Part shown: positions 42,109-53,791 of the stretch, piece after piece
Layout: each line of letters starts with the position of its first letter
How positions within the stretch are numbered: position 1 is the first letter of the stretch
Origin: JBBQVZ01 sp963695975
Lineage (GTDB): Bacteria; Actinomycetota; UBA4738; HRBIN12
NCBI GenBank assembly: GCA_963695975.1
Contig: CAVOIB010000010.1
Location: 372,001-436,000 of the forward strand
Length of the DNA: 64,000 bases
Reading direction: 5' to 3'
The notes under the pieces: generated by a model
Seen by the model: the letters and a program-made list of their open reading frames with translations, nothing else
The model's database searches: none
What the model was told of the DNA's origin: nothing
Position numbers and translations under genes: made by a program

Positions 42109-42504
42109 TCAATCCAGGCACATCGTGCGGACCTGGCCCTCGAAGATCGTCGGAAGACCTGTTCTCGCCACAAGCTGGTCGAGCTCCTCCTTCGTAGGGG
42201 CGACCACTCCGAGGAGGTAGCTGTCGGGCTCGAACGAGGCGGGCAGCCCATCGAAGCACGCCGCCGGTGAGGCGACGATCGATCCGTCGACGATGGCCCT
42301 CACCGCTGCGGTGTCATCGTTCAGACGAGCGACAACCTTCTCGGTCCTCAACACGCCGAGCCACTCCGTCACCGAGGCCGAGCCACCATCGCCCGACGTC
42401 GCGGTGGGCGACGTCAGATCGATCGTATCGGCGCTCCGCGAGCAGGCCGCCAGGGCGACGGCGGTCGCTGCGATCGCGAACGCCGTCGCCCCGGCCCTCC
42501 TCAT
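42109..42504 (-). CDS. Putative lipoprotein
   Basis: 131 residues. A lipobox VALAACSRS near residue 21 follows a basic start and hydrophobic core. The mature part has a serine/threonine linker, then TEWLGVLRTEKVVARLNDDT and a cysteine pair (SPAACFDG and VRTMCLD). It overlaps the preceding gene by ATGA (42,501-42,504), so the two are co-translated. I do not recognise the family. Confidence 0.65.
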   Translation of the reverse strand: MRRAGATAFAIAATAVALAACSRSADTIDLTSPTATSGDGGSASVTEWLGVLRTEKVVARLNDDTAAVRAIVDGSIVASPAACFDGLPASFEPDSYLLGVVAPTKEELDQLVARTGLPTIFEGQVRTMCLD

Positions 42505-43923
42505 ACCGACACCACCCAGCTCCAGCCCTGGTATTCGGGCAGACGCGAACGGAGATCGGTGAGCGCCGCGAACGGGTCGTCCCCTTCGGGGACGAGCATC
42601 ACTGCCGCCCAGACACCGGGCCGAACGATGTTCGGTGCGACCGCGCTGTCGACAACCTCGACGATCGATGCCTCGCCGAACGCCGCATTGATACCAGCCG
42701 CTGCCTGGGTTGCCGCCTCCAAAGTCGGGAAGTCTCCGACGAGGATCCCAGCGAGATACCCGTCGGTCGGCAAGGGCGTCACGGTGGGTGAGGCCGTTGG
42801 GGTTGGCGTCGCAGACGGAACGGGGCTCGCCGTCGCGGTCGGCGTTGGGCTTGACGTCACCGTCGGGGTGGATGTCGAAGACGGAACAGGTGACGACGTG
42901 GGCGTCGCCGTGACGGTCGGAGTCGCGGTCGACATCGGTCGAGCCGGGGTCCGATCAGGATCGTCGACCGAGCGAGGATCCACCGTGACCGCGCCGCACC
43001 CGAGGTCGACCAGCGACGTGGCCGACGTCTCCTCGTAGAGCCTCCACTCTCCGCTCGACTGGTCGAAGATGTTCCACACCCGCTCGTCCGCCGAGGATGC
43101 CGGCCAAGTACATCTCCCGTGGCAGGTCTCGAACCTCGATCGTCCGGCGGTCCGCCGTGAGCCGAAACAGCGAGAACGACGGCATCCCGGTGCGCGAACC
43201 GACGCCACTGACCCGGACGAACTCGACCGATCCGTCGGATCGAGCGATCGGGGTTCTGACCCCGACCCATCGATCACCACGCGCTTGGAAGGATGTGAGT
43301 CGGTGCCAACGACGTGCGGCGATGTCGTAACGCCAGAGGTTGTCGACCCCTTCGTCCTCGCTCCGAGTGACCCCCGCCTCCGGCTCGGCCACGACGGCGA
43401 CGATCGCGTCCGTGCCGACGAATACCGGTGAGAACACATCCAGAGCGCCCGTGGGTGGGGCGATGTCGTACGAGGCCGCGCCCGCCGACCACACGCGCAG
43501 GCGCGAACCGAGCGACCAGACGAGGCGACCGTCCGCCGACCACGACGGATGAGCAGCCTCGCCTGGCTGCTCGAGCCGGATCGTCCGGGCAGGGGTCACG
43601 ACGACCACCTGGTCCGCTCCCCGACGATCCAGGACGAACGCCGTCCCCTTCCCCGGACGCGCGCCGACATGACGGATCACGCCCGATCCCGCGAACGACG
43701 TATCGACGAGACGCCGGTGATCGGGCGCGACATCGACCAGCGTCCCTCCCCCGACCACGGCGGGAAGCCCCAGGCCTAGGGACACCGCGGTCGAGGCACC
43801 CAGCGAACCCCGCGTATCGCCGCACGACGTGACGCCCGACGCGTGGCCGAGCCCCACCCCGGATAGTGCTCCGATCACGCTCGCGGCAAGCGCGAGCGAA
43901 ACGAGCGATCCTCGATGACCCAT
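42501..43923 (-). pseudogene. Secreted propeller protein with TP-rich linker and SPOR-like end, one frameshift
   Basis: ATG 43921-43923 with GAGGAGG upstream opens a signal peptide (RGSLVSLALAASVIGALSG), then a propeller-like region with AAHPSWSADGRLVWSLGSRL and VDNLWRYDIAARRWHRLTSF. Near 43,095 one extra G breaks the frame after MYLAGIL. The next frame continues ADERVWNIFDQSSGEWRLYE, a long ATPTVTSSPTPTA-type linker, and an end domain (YLAGILVGDFPTLEAATQAA ... WSWVVSV) like a SPOR repeat, which binds denuded peptidoglycan. The total is 1,423 bases, one too many. In an otherwise intact core region this may be a sequencing error. Confidence 0.65.
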
Positions 43924-43934
43924 GGATCCCCTCC

Positions 43935-44570
43935 TCAATAGCCCGTGACGTACTGGAAGTGCATGGGGTCCGGGATGGTGCTGAAGTTCAAGCCCCAATA
44001 GAAGTTGTGGCCCGGATAAGCGCCCTTCCACAGGTTGGGGAGGTACCGCCGGTAGTTCACGCCGTTGGAGCCGACGCCGTTCCAGGTCGTGGCCCCGCGC
44101 GGGTTCCGTTGCCAGTTGATGTCGATCGCCGCGCCGAACGCGTGGACCGACCAGCTGGTCGTGCCTTCGATGGTCCGGCAGTTGTATCCGCCGATCCCCG
44201 GGTACAACGCGCCTTCTTTGCCATCGGCGCTGATGTGGTTGCGGATGTTCCAGCTCACGTCGCGGTCGATGTACGGGTGGTAGTAGACGTACCCGACAAC
44301 TCCGGGGGTCGATACCGATGGCCACGACGATCGCGCTGCGTTCGCCGACGCGTTGCACGGCTGTCCGAACTTCGCGACCAGCCCGTTGTAGCCGTTCGGA
44401 CGGGGAGGGATCCCGGCCGAAGAATGATCGTGCGTCCACCTGGGCGGTGGGGGCACGGATCGCGCCGCGATCGGAGCGGTGACCGATGCCGACCCAACCG
44501 TCACGGCTAGGACCAGGAGGATCCGTCGGGCCTGATCGACCCGCGAGCGAGGTTCGTGTCCCGAACCCAT
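43935..44570 (-). CDS. Secreted M15/VanY-like peptidase
   Basis: 211 residues from ATG 44568-44570 (GGAGG 5 bases upstream; longer frames lack a site). A signal segment (RILLVLAVTVGSASVTAPIA) leads to a domain with TSWSVHAFGAAIDINWQRNP and a final DPMHFQYVTGY. These give the His...Asp...His zinc set (H-x6-D and DxMHF) of D-alanyl-D-alanine carboxypeptidase/L-Ala-D-Glu peptidases of family M15. It likely trims cell-wall peptides outside the membrane. It sits 11 bases upstream of the propeller/SPOR gene, fitting a joint envelope role. Confidence 0.82.
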   Translation of the reverse strand: MGSGHEPRSRVDQARRILLVLAVTVGSASVTAPIAARSVPPPPRWTHDHSSAGIPPRPNGYNGLVAKFGQPCNASANAARSSWPSVSTPGVVGYVYYHPYIDRDVSWNIRNHISADGKEGALYPGIGGYNCRTIEGTTSWSVHAFGAAIDINWQRNPRGATTWNGVGSNGVNYRRYLPNLWKGAYPGHNFYWGLNFSTIPDPMHFQYVTGY

Positions 44571-44729
44571 GACCACCTCCGCAGACTCCTCGGGGGAGGT
44601 GGGAGGAAAGGCGAATCTATGCCGGAGGGCCCGGCGACCGCATCGCCGGTCGAGGGGAGGCATCGGCTCGGCTCGGTGGATTCCGAGTGACCGGCGTCAC
44701 GTCGGGCCTCGTAGGCCGCCCGAACCGAG

Positions 44730-47420
<2,691 letters not shown>

Positions 47421-47497
47421 CCATGCCTCCGGACTGCTGACTCGGCTACGGAGCCGCCAGTCTACGGCGCACGACGTGTCGCTCGATGCTGCGAAGG

Positions 47498-48787
47498 TCA
47501 AACCTGGCTTGACAGCCTCTCGAGCGTCGCGGCGTCGCTCCCGAGCAACACGTCCACCTGGGTCCCGACCGGATCACGAACGATCGCCGACCCATCGCCG
47601 ACCCATGTCCGCATCGCGTCCGCGAACTCCTGTGCGTCATCGGTCGTGTCCCACACGGTCCGCAGGACGATCGCGGTCTTCGAGCCGTTCGCCCATGCCC
47701 GGTAGATCCCGCCGTCCCAACCGGTCGAGGCGCTGTCGGCCTGCGACTGGCCGAGGCGGAGCTGGAGCAGCTGTTGCAGCCAGAGCTCGCCCACCACCAT
47801 CACGTCGAGATCCTGCCAACCGGCCCCGAGCGCCGGTCCGAGGTCAGGGACGTCGAGGGGCTGCGGCGTGTCGTTCGGCCATCGCTCCGGGTGGATGATC
47901 TGCTCGGTCGACACCGGAAACGAGGTCAGTGCGCGGTTCACCCGGGCGGTGCCTCCCTGCTCGTCGAGGCGCTGGATGAACGCGAGGCCGGCCGTGTACG
48001 GCCAGAGCTCCTGGTTCACGATGAACGGCGGTACCCCGTCGAGCGAGCCGCCGCTTCCGCTGCTTCCGCCGCTCACGTTCTGCGGGAACCTCGTGATCAC
48101 CTGCGTCGCGAAGAACTGCGCGCTCCCCTCGACGGCGCCGAGTGCCGCCGTGAACGCTTCGTCCTGGCAGTGCGCGACGAGCGGGTCCAGCCGAGACAGC
48201 CCGAAATGCTGGTCGTCGATCGCGTGCGTCAACTCGTGCGCCAGGATGAACCGCTCGTTCAGGCTGAGCTCCTGATCTCCGATGTAGACGAGCTTCTTGT
48301 TCGCCGGGTTGTAGAAGCCCACGATCTGCCCGGTCTGGAACCGCAGCAGCGCGTCGCGGATGCTCGTCCCCGGCGGGATGACGCCGATCGTGGCCCAGGC
48401 CTGCGAGCGACGCGCCAATTGGTCCGGCGGCTCGGTCTTGTCGAAGCTCTTGGTGATCCGGCGGTCCATCTGTGCCTGCGTGATCGGCTGGGCGTCGACG
48501 CGCGACGTGTACTTCAGCTCACGCACCGACTCCACCTGTCGCTCGACCGTGGCGATCGCCGGCGGCGTCGGCCCCTCGGGCGCCACGCCTGAGTCGCCGC
48601 CCCCCTTCGGCCCTTGGCAGAGCCGTTGCATCGCTTCGGCCGCCGAGCCACGCCCCGTCGGCACCGGCGACGGTGATGGATCCGGCGAACGCGGTCCGCC
48701 CCTGTCCGAGCCGAGCGTGATCGTGCACGCGGTCATCGCGAGCGCGAGCACGAGCCCGATGGCGGCGACCCGGCGCGGGACCATCAT
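47498..48787 (-). CDS. Lipoprotein with HExxH zinc-protease motif
   Basis: 429 residues. Lipobox LAMTACTIT, a proline-rich linker, then at about residue 185 LNERFILAHELTHAIDDQHF, with the HELTH zinc site preceded by a strand (KLVYIGDQEL). EGSAQFFATQVITRF about 45 residues on carries an ExxA-type third ligand region. The layout is that of a gluzincin-like metallopeptidase anchored outside the membrane. Substrate unknown. It overlaps the small membrane gene upstream by ATGA. Confidence 0.78.
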   Translation of the reverse strand: MMVPRRVAAIGLVLALAMTACTITLGSDRGGPRSPDPSPSPVPTGRGSAAEAMQRLCQGPKGGGDSGVAPEGPTPPAIATVERQVESVRELKYTSRVDAQPITQAQMDRRITKSFDKTEPPDQLARRSQAWATIGVIPPGTSIRDALLRFQTGQIVGFYNPANKKLVYIGDQELSLNERFILAHELTHAIDDQHFGLSRLDPLVAHCQDEAFTAALGAVEGSAQFFATQVITRFPQNVSGGSSGSGGSLDGVPPFIVNQELWPYTAGLAFIQRLDEQGGTARVNRALTSFPVSTEQIIHPERWPNDTPQPLDVPDLGPALGAGWQDLDVMVVGELWLQQLLQLRLGQSQADSASTGWDGGIYRAWANGSKTAIVLRTVWDTTDDAQEFADAMRTWVGDGSAIVRDPVGTQVDVLLGSDAATLERLSSQV

Positions 48788-48990
48788 CGGCGCCGCGGGA
48801 CCAACAACCCCACCACGGCCATCACGATCGCGGCAACCGAGAGCGCCGACGACACCCAGAGCAAACGGGTCGACTCGAGCAACCCCTTCGCCGAGGCGAC
48901 GAGCGCCACGCCCGCGCAGAGCATCAGCACGAACGCAACCACGTACAAGGCGAGCGAGCCGCGCGCGCGGGGCGGATCTGGGACCGTCAC
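48784..48990 (-). CDS. Small two-helix membrane protein between glyS and lipoprotease
   Basis: 68 residues from GTG 48988-48990, whose GTGA overlaps the glyS stop; its own stop overlaps the next start by ATGA. Two hydrophobic helices (LALYVVAFVLMLCAGVALVA and LLWVSSALSVAAIVMAVVGL) are joined by a short SAKGLLEST loop, ending in RRR. The tight coupling on both sides makes it a real gene. Function unknown. Confidence 0.7.
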   Translation of the reverse strand: MTVPDPPRARGSLALYVVAFVLMLCAGVALVASAKGLLESTRLLWVSSALSVAAIVMAVVGLLVPRRR

Positions 48991-50300
48991 AGACGCTCCC
49001 GCAGGTACCCCACCACGTTGTCGATCGCGAGCCGCTCCTGCGCCATCGAGTCGCGTTCGCGCACCGTCACCTGCCGGTCCTCGAGCGAATCGAAGTCCAC
49101 CGTCACGCAGAACGGGGTCCCGACCTCGTCCTGCCGCCGGTAGCGCCGCCCGATCGCGCCGGCGTCGTCGTACTGACTCATCCACTCGGCCTTCACCAGA
49201 TCGAACACGCCGCGAGCCTCGGGAGCCAGCTTCTCGTTGCGAGACAACGGCAGCACCGCCACCTTCGTCGGCGCCAGATCTCGGTGCAGCTTCAGCACCG
49301 TGCGCTTCTCGGTGTCGCCCTTCGACGTCGGCGCCTCGTCCACCGTGTACGCGTCGACCAGGAATGCGAGCAGCGTGCGGTCCACGCCGGCGGCGGGCTC
49401 CACCACGTAGGGCAGGTACCGCTCCTCCTTATCCTGGTCGAAGTACGTGAGGTCCTGACCGCTCGCCTCCTGATGCGCCTTCAGGTCGAAGTCGGTTCGG
49501 TTCGCGATGCCCTCGAGCTCCGACCAGCCGAACGGGAACTCGTACTCCACGTCCGTCGCGGCCTTGGCATAGTGTGCCAGCTCGTCCGGATCGTGCGACC
49601 GCAGGCGGAGCTTCTCCTTCGACATGCCGAGGTCCAGGTACCACTGGAACCGCTGCTCGACCCAGTACGTGAACCACTCGTCGTCCGTACCGGGCTCCAC
49701 GAAGTACTCCATCTCCATCTGTTCGAACTCGCGCGTCCGGAAGATGAAGTTCCCCGGCGTGATCTCGTTGCGGAACGACTTGCCGATCTGCGCGATCCCG
49801 AACGGGAGTTTCTTGCGCGCCACCGTCTGCACCTGCGGGAAATCGACGAACATCCCCTGCGCGGTCTCGGGGCGCAGATAGGTGACCGCGGCGTCGTCCT
49901 CCACAGGGCCCATGTGCGTCTCGAACATCAGGTTGAACTGCTTCGGCTCGGTGAACACCGAGCCGCCGCAGTTCGGGCAGACCGGCGGATCGCCGAGGTG
50001 GTCGGCGCGGAACCGCCGATGGCAGGTCTCGCATTCGATCAACGGATCGTGGAACCCCTCGACGTGGCCGGAGGCCTCCCAGACCTTTGGCGACATGATG
50101 ATGGCCGCTTCCAGGCCTACGATCTCATCGCGCAGCTGCACCATCGATCGCCACCACGCGTTGCGGATGTTGCGGCGGAGCTCCACCCCGAGCGGACCGT
50201 AGTCCCACGACGAGCGCAGTCCGCCGTAGATCTCGGACGATTGGAACGCGATCCCCCGGCGCTTCGCGAGGGAGGTGACGGCCTCCATGAGGTCGGTCAT
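48987..50300 (-). CDS. glyS: Glycyl-tRNA synthetase (single-chain type)
   Basis: 437 residues from ATG 50298-50300 with GAGAGGAG upstream. Class II motifs: LRSSWDYGPLGVELRRN (motif 1 region), IAQIGKSFRNEITPGNFIFR-TREFEQMEMEYF (motif 2) and the C-terminal AAGVDRTLLAFLVDAY (motif 3). A zinc-type insert CETCHRR...CPNCGG is present. The anticodon-binding domain starts near residue 340 (APTKVAVLPLSR). This alpha-2 type occurs in actinobacteria, archaea and eukaryotes, in contrast to the GlyQ/GlyS heterotetramer. Confidence 0.96.
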   Translation of the reverse strand: MTDLMEAVTSLAKRRGIAFQSSEIYGGLRSSWDYGPLGVELRRNIRNAWWRSMVQLRDEIVGLEAAIIMSPKVWEASGHVEGFHDPLIECETCHRRFRADHLGDPPVCPNCGGSVFTEPKQFNLMFETHMGPVEDDAAVTYLRPETAQGMFVDFPQVQTVARKKLPFGIAQIGKSFRNEITPGNFIFRTREFEQMEMEYFVEPGTDDEWFTYWVEQRFQWYLDLGMSKEKLRLRSHDPDELAHYAKAATDVEYEFPFGWSELEGIANRTDFDLKAHQEASGQDLTYFDQDKEERYLPYVVEPAAGVDRTLLAFLVDAYTVDEAPTSKGDTEKRTVLKLHRDLAPTKVAVLPLSRNEKLAPEARGVFDLVKAEWMSQYDDAGAIGRRYRRQDEVGTPFCVTVDFDSLEDRQVTVRERDSMAQERLAIDNVVGYLRERL

Positions 50301-50455
50301 GTGCGGTGACTCCTCTCCCGGCCGCTGGCGGCGACCGCTGGCGTGGCGCCCATCGTACCGGCGAGGGGTCGTGAAGGACCGCTCTTCACACAACCTCCAT
50401 AGCGTCAAGCGCGCGACCTCAGGGTCCGATATCTGAGATGGAAGGGAGCCTTGGC

Positions 50456-50869
50456 ATGCGCACGTGTCCGAACTGCGGAGCCCGAGTGGCCGACGACTTG
50501 GAGTGGTGCAACCAGTGCTATGCGGCCCTCACGCGCGTCCCCGAGCCGGTGGCAGTCGAGCCTCCACCCGCCGACGATCGCCCCTTGTGGGTCCGGTCCG
50601 GCACGGCCGCCCCACGCCTCGAGACCCACACGGAGTTCTCAAGGTGGCGCGGCGGCGCGACCAGCTTCGGTCCCATCGGTCGGATCCTGTTGACGGTCGG
50701 CGTCTTCCTGATGCTCGCGATCGGTTACCCGCTCCTGCGAGGTCTGATCTTCTCGCTCGCGGGCATGGACGTTCCCGGAGCTGGATTCATGATCATGTAC
50801 GCGTTCGTGGCGATCCCCTCGGGCATCTATCTGCTCAGCCGCGTCTGGAAGCGCGAACGGATCGCGTGA
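50456..50869 (+). CDS. Zinc-ribbon membrane protein
   Basis: 137 residues from ATG 50456, preceded by AAGGGAG; an in-frame ATG at 50,438 has no site. A zinc ribbon (CPNCGARVADDLEWCNQCYA) opens the protein, followed by a proline-rich stretch and two membrane helices (GRILLTVGVFLMLAIGYPLL and FMIMYAFVAIPSGIYLLS) with a basic end. The ribbon would be cytoplasmic. Converges with uppS with 3 bases between the ORFs. Role unknown. Confidence 0.75.
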   Translation: MRTCPNCGARVADDLEWCNQCYAALTRVPEPVAVEPPPADDRPLWVRSGTAAPRLETHTEFSRWRGGATSFGPIGRILLTVGVFLMLAIGYPLLRGLIFSLAGMDVPGAGFMIMYAFVAIPSGIYLLSRVWKRERIA

Positions 50870-50872
50870 CCG

Positions 50873-51616
50873 TCACTCTTCGCCCGGAACGTTTCCGAAC
50901 CGGCGCGATCGCTTCTGGAAGTCGCGGATCGCCTCGTACAAGTGTTCCCGGTCGAAGTCAGGCCAGAACACGGGCGTGAACCAGAGCTCGGCGTAGGCCG
51001 CCTCCCACAGCAGGAAGTTCGAGATCCGCTGCTCGCCGCTCGTGCGGATCAGCAGATCCGGGTCGGGCATGTCCGGGTAGTAGAGGCGTTCGTGGATCGA
51101 GTCGAGCGAGATCTTCTCGGTGCGGAGTGTCCCGGCGTCATGGTCGCGCACGATCTGCTTCACCGCGTCGATGATCTCAGCGCGCCCGCCGTAGTTGAAC
51201 GCGATCGTGAGCGTCATGCCCGTGTTGTCATGCGTCAGCTCCTCGGCGGCGACGATCTCCTTCATCACCGAGCGCGGCACGCGCCAGTCGCGCCGGCCGG
51301 TGAATCGGATCCGCACGTTCAGCTCGTGGAACCGGTCGCGCCGCTTGCGCAGAAGCTTCCTGTTGAAGTTCATCAGGTAAAGGACCTCGGGCGCGGGACG
51401 GCGCCAGTTCTCGGTAGAGAACGCGAAAACCGTGAGCCACTTCAGACCGACCTCGACACCTCCCTCGACCGTGTCGGCGAGCGCCTCCTCCCCCGCCGCG
51501 TGGCCGTCGGTGCGCTGCAGCCCACGCTGCGTGGCCCACCGACCGTTGCCGTCCATCACGATCGCCACGTGGGCGGGCACGCGCTCCGGATCGATGTCGG
51601 GAAGGAAGCTGCTCAC
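50873..51616 (-). CDS. uppS: Isoprenyl transferase (undecaprenyl diphosphate synthase type)
   Basis: 247 residues from GTG 51614-51616, overlapping the recO stop by GTGA. Family motifs are complete: HVAIVMDGNGRWATQRG with the catalytic Asp, GLKWLTVFAFSTENWRRP, ALGE-type segment replaced by the TLTIAFNYGGRAEIIDAV block, and DPDLLIRTSGEQRISNFLLW with the isopentenyl-diphosphate contacts. It adds isopentenyl units in cis to make the lipid carrier for peptidoglycan. A typical recO-uppS pairing. Confidence 0.95.
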   Translation of the reverse strand: MSSFLPDIDPERVPAHVAIVMDGNGRWATQRGLQRTDGHAAGEEALADTVEGGVEVGLKWLTVFAFSTENWRRPAPEVLYLMNFNRKLLRKRRDRFHELNVRIRFTGRRDWRVPRSVMKEIVAAEELTHDNTGMTLTIAFNYGGRAEIIDAVKQIVRDHDAGTLRTEKISLDSIHERLYYPDMPDPDLLIRTSGEQRISNFLLWEAAYAELWFTPVFWPDFDREHLYEAIRDFQKRSRRFGNVPGEE

Positions 51617-52353
51617 GTGGCCGTCCTCGCCATCATCGGGAGCGACTTCATCCGGCGCTCCAGATGGTATTCGGCGAACCCGTAGAGCAATCCCCGCGAT
51701 TCCTTGCGGACGCGAGGCTCGGGCGTGGGGGTTGCGCCGGCCTCGGCCAAGTCGATGACCGCGAGTCCTCGAAGGTAGCTGAGCGCGTCGCGTGATACCG
51801 GCACCACACCGCCCTCGGCGCAGTTCGCGCAGATAGCGCCGCCCATCCCCGCCGAGAACAGTTGGGGGTCGGCCGCACCGCACACGGCACAACCCGTGAG
51901 GCTGGGATGGAACCCTGAGAGCGACATCAGCTTCAACATGAACGACTCCGCGACGGCGACGGGATCGGCCGGTCCCGTCTCCAACGCTCGCAACCCGGCG
52001 AGCAGGAGCAGCACCAGCCGAACGTTCCTCTCATGTTCCTCGGCCACTTTGTCGACCGCCTCAAGCATCGTTTCGCCGGCGGCGAACAGGGCGAGGTCCT
52101 CGCGGAGCGCCATGTGGGGGGCGATGATCTCGGCCTGCGTGATCGTGTCCAGCTGACCACGGCCGTGATAGAGCATCAGCGATACATGGGTGAAGGGTTC
52201 CAGGCGTGCCCCGAAGCGACTGGTGGTCTTGCGGATACCCTTCGCCACCGCCCGGATCTTGCCCGTCCCCTGGGTCATCACGGTGACGATCTTGTCGGCC
52301 TCGCCGAGCTTCATCGATCGCAAGACGACACCCTGTTCCTTGTAGGCGGGCAT
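51613..52353 (-). CDS. recO: DNA repair protein RecO
   Basis: 246 residues from ATG 52351-52353, where the family normally begins (YKEQGVVLRSMKLGEADKIV). An upstream ATG adds eight residues and also lacks a good site. The OB-fold N-terminus (FGARLEPFTHVSLMLYHGRG) is followed by the helical domain and a zinc site CAVCGA...CANCAEGG. RecO anneals SSB-coated strands and loads RecA with RecR. Intact. Confidence 0.93.
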   Translation of the reverse strand: MPAYKEQGVVLRSMKLGEADKIVTVMTQGTGKIRAVAKGIRKTTSRFGARLEPFTHVSLMLYHGRGQLDTITQAEIIAPHMALREDLALFAAGETMLEAVDKVAEEHERNVRLVLLLLAGLRALETGPADPVAVAESFMLKLMSLSGFHPSLTGCAVCGAADPQLFSAGMGGAICANCAEGGVVPVSRDALSYLRGLAVIDLAEAGATPTPEPRVRKESRGLLYGFAEYHLERRMKSLPMMARTAT

Positions 52354-52542
52354 GTGGCGAATGGTACTTGCCGCCATATGACGGAGCCCCGGTTCGGCTT
52401 GTGACGTTTCCGTTGCAGTGGCTCCTTGCCCTGGGAACGGTGACGGGAAACACGGTCACGCCGTGGCGATAGGCACCGACTCGGACGGGACGTGGCGCTA
52501 GCGTCGCCCCAAGGTTTCGGGACGAAGGAGGGAGTGGGGACG

Positions 52543-52875
52543 ATGGCGACGCAAGAGATGCAGATCTCCCAGACCACGACCGGTTCCCCTGTCGTGCGAC
52601 GGACCACCGTGATCCTCGCGATCGCCGCGGCGCTGACGGTCGGAGCCGTGATCGGTCGCGAGTCCGCGACGACGTCGGATGGGGGAACGACGGTTCGGCC
52701 CGCAGCGCCGATCGCACTATCAGGGTGGGAGACGGCGGACGCCGCCGCGCGCGCGGCGAGGTACGAAGTCGTGACGGCTCCGAGCGTCCCGATCTCGCTG
52801 AACGGGTGGGAGACGGCGGACGCCGCCGCGCGCGCGGCGAGGTACGAAGCGGTGAGCGCCCGTCCTAAGAGCTAG
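52543..52875 (+). CDS. Membrane-anchored protein with two GWETADAAARAARYE repeats
   Basis: 110 residues from ATG 52543, with GGAGGGAG 8 bases upstream. One membrane helix (TTVILAIAAALTVGAVIG) separates a short polar N-terminus from an outer part made of two 27-residue units. Each unit has PI-x-L-x-GWETADAAARAARYE and a short linker. The core of the unit is identical in both copies at DNA level. The units are probably amphipathic helices. No family known. A perfect hairpin at 52,885 ends the transcript. Confidence 0.6.
   Translation: MATQEMQISQTTTGSPVVRRTTVILAIAAALTVGAVIGRESATTSDGGTTVRPAAPIALSGWETADAAARAARYEVVTAPSVPISLNGWETADAAARAARYEAVSARPKS
52723..52849 (+). repeat. 46-bp exact direct repeat inside the gene
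   Basis: Positions 52,723-52,768 and 52,804-52,849 are identical over 46 bases, spaced 81 bases (27 codons) apart, within the gene at 52,543. Identity including third codon positions points to a recent duplication or ongoing gene conversion. Confidence 0.9.
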
Positions 52876-52884
52876 ACCCGAGGA

Positions 52885-52913
52885 GCCGCCGGATCGCTTC
52901 GCGATCCGGCGGC
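52885..52913. terminator. Perfect hairpin, probable shared terminator
   Basis: A 13-base perfect inverted repeat (GCCGCCGGATCGC / GCGATCCGGCGGC) with a TTC loop, between the stop codons of the repeat protein (plus) and the truncated ALDH (minus). There is no strong T-tract on either side, as is common in high-GC actinobacteria. Position between convergent genes suggests termination in both directions. Confidence 0.75.
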
Positions 52914-52933
52914 GTTCGACGTTCGCGTGCCCC

Positions 52934-53791
52934 TTAGGCGCCGATCGGGTGCCAGACGGTCTTAAACTCCATCAGCGCGGTGATCTCGTACGGGCTCTGG
53001 GCCGACGCGGCGAACGGGTCGCCCGCGGGAGCCCGATGGATCCGCTTCACGTTCTCGGCCGCCAGCGTCTCCACCTCCTTGACGAGGTCGTCGGGCACAC
53101 CGGTCACGTCGAGCGCGTTCACGTCCATATGGCCCGCGAGCCATGGGATCAACTCGCGGACCTGGCCTGTCAGGAGGTTCACGACCCCGCCGGGGACGTC
53201 CGAGGTCGCCAGCACCTCCGCGAGCGAGACAGCGGGCAAAGGCGCGTGCTCGGACGCGATCGCGACGACAGTGTTCCCGGAGACGATCGCGGGCGCCAGC
53301 CGCGACACTAAGCCAAGGAGCGGCTGATCCTCCGGTGCCACCAGGCCGACGACACCGGTCGGCTCCGGGAGCGTGAAGTTGAAGTACGGCCCCGCGACCG
53401 GGTTCGTAGCGCCGAGCGCCTGGTGGATCTTGTCGCACCATCCCGCGTACCAGACCCAACGATCGATCGCGGCCTCGACACCGCGCTCCGCATCGGCAGC
53501 GCCACCGTCGGCGAGTTCATCGACGAACTGCGCCCGCCGGCCCTCCATCAGTTCCGCGACGCGGTACAGGACCTGTCCGCGGTTGTACGCGGTCAGTCCC
53601 CCCCACCCCGGCTGCGCCGAGCGCGCCGCGACCACGGCGTCGCGAACGTCCTTCCGAGAGGCGCGCGCCGCCCACGCGAGCGGCCGGCCGTCCCGAGCGA
53701 ACACCTCGTAGGACCGGCCCGACTCACTGCGCGGGAACTTCCCCCCGATGAAGAGCTTCGCCGTGCGCCTGATCGGGACCCGCTCAGTCAC
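52934..53791 (-). CDS. ALDH-family protein lacking the catalytic half
   Basis: 285 residues. It follows the N-terminal NAD-binding half of aldehyde dehydrogenases (AKLFIGGKFPRSESGRSYEV, WGGLTAYNRGQVLYRVAELM, EPTGVVGLVAPEDQPLLGLV) but ends where the catalytic domain would begin. The catalytic Cys and Glu are absent, and the W-N-x-P...KP cofactor motif is altered. It starts within the stop of the full ALDH (ATGA overlap), so the two are co-made. A pseudo-enzyme partner for the upstream ALDH is the best guess; it is not an assembly truncation, since it stops cleanly before a terminator. Confidence 0.78.
   Translation of the reverse strand: MTERVPIRRTAKLFIGGKFPRSESGRSYEVFARDGRPLAWAARASRKDVRDAVVAARSAQPGWGGLTAYNRGQVLYRVAELMEGRRAQFVDELADGGAADAERGVEAAIDRWVWYAGWCDKIHQALGATNPVAGPYFNFTLPEPTGVVGLVAPEDQPLLGLVSRLAPAIVSGNTVVAIASEHAPLPAVSLAEVLATSDVPGGVVNLLTGQVRELIPWLAGHMDVNALDVTGVPDDLVKEVETLAAENVKRIHRAPAGDPFAASAQSPYEITALMEFKTVWHPIGA

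Noticed and set aside
48360..50309. A 649-codon plus-strand open frame
   Set aside because: Antisense to the lipoprotease and glyS, both with clear motifs; its composition (R, H, V-rich) is that of complement reading.
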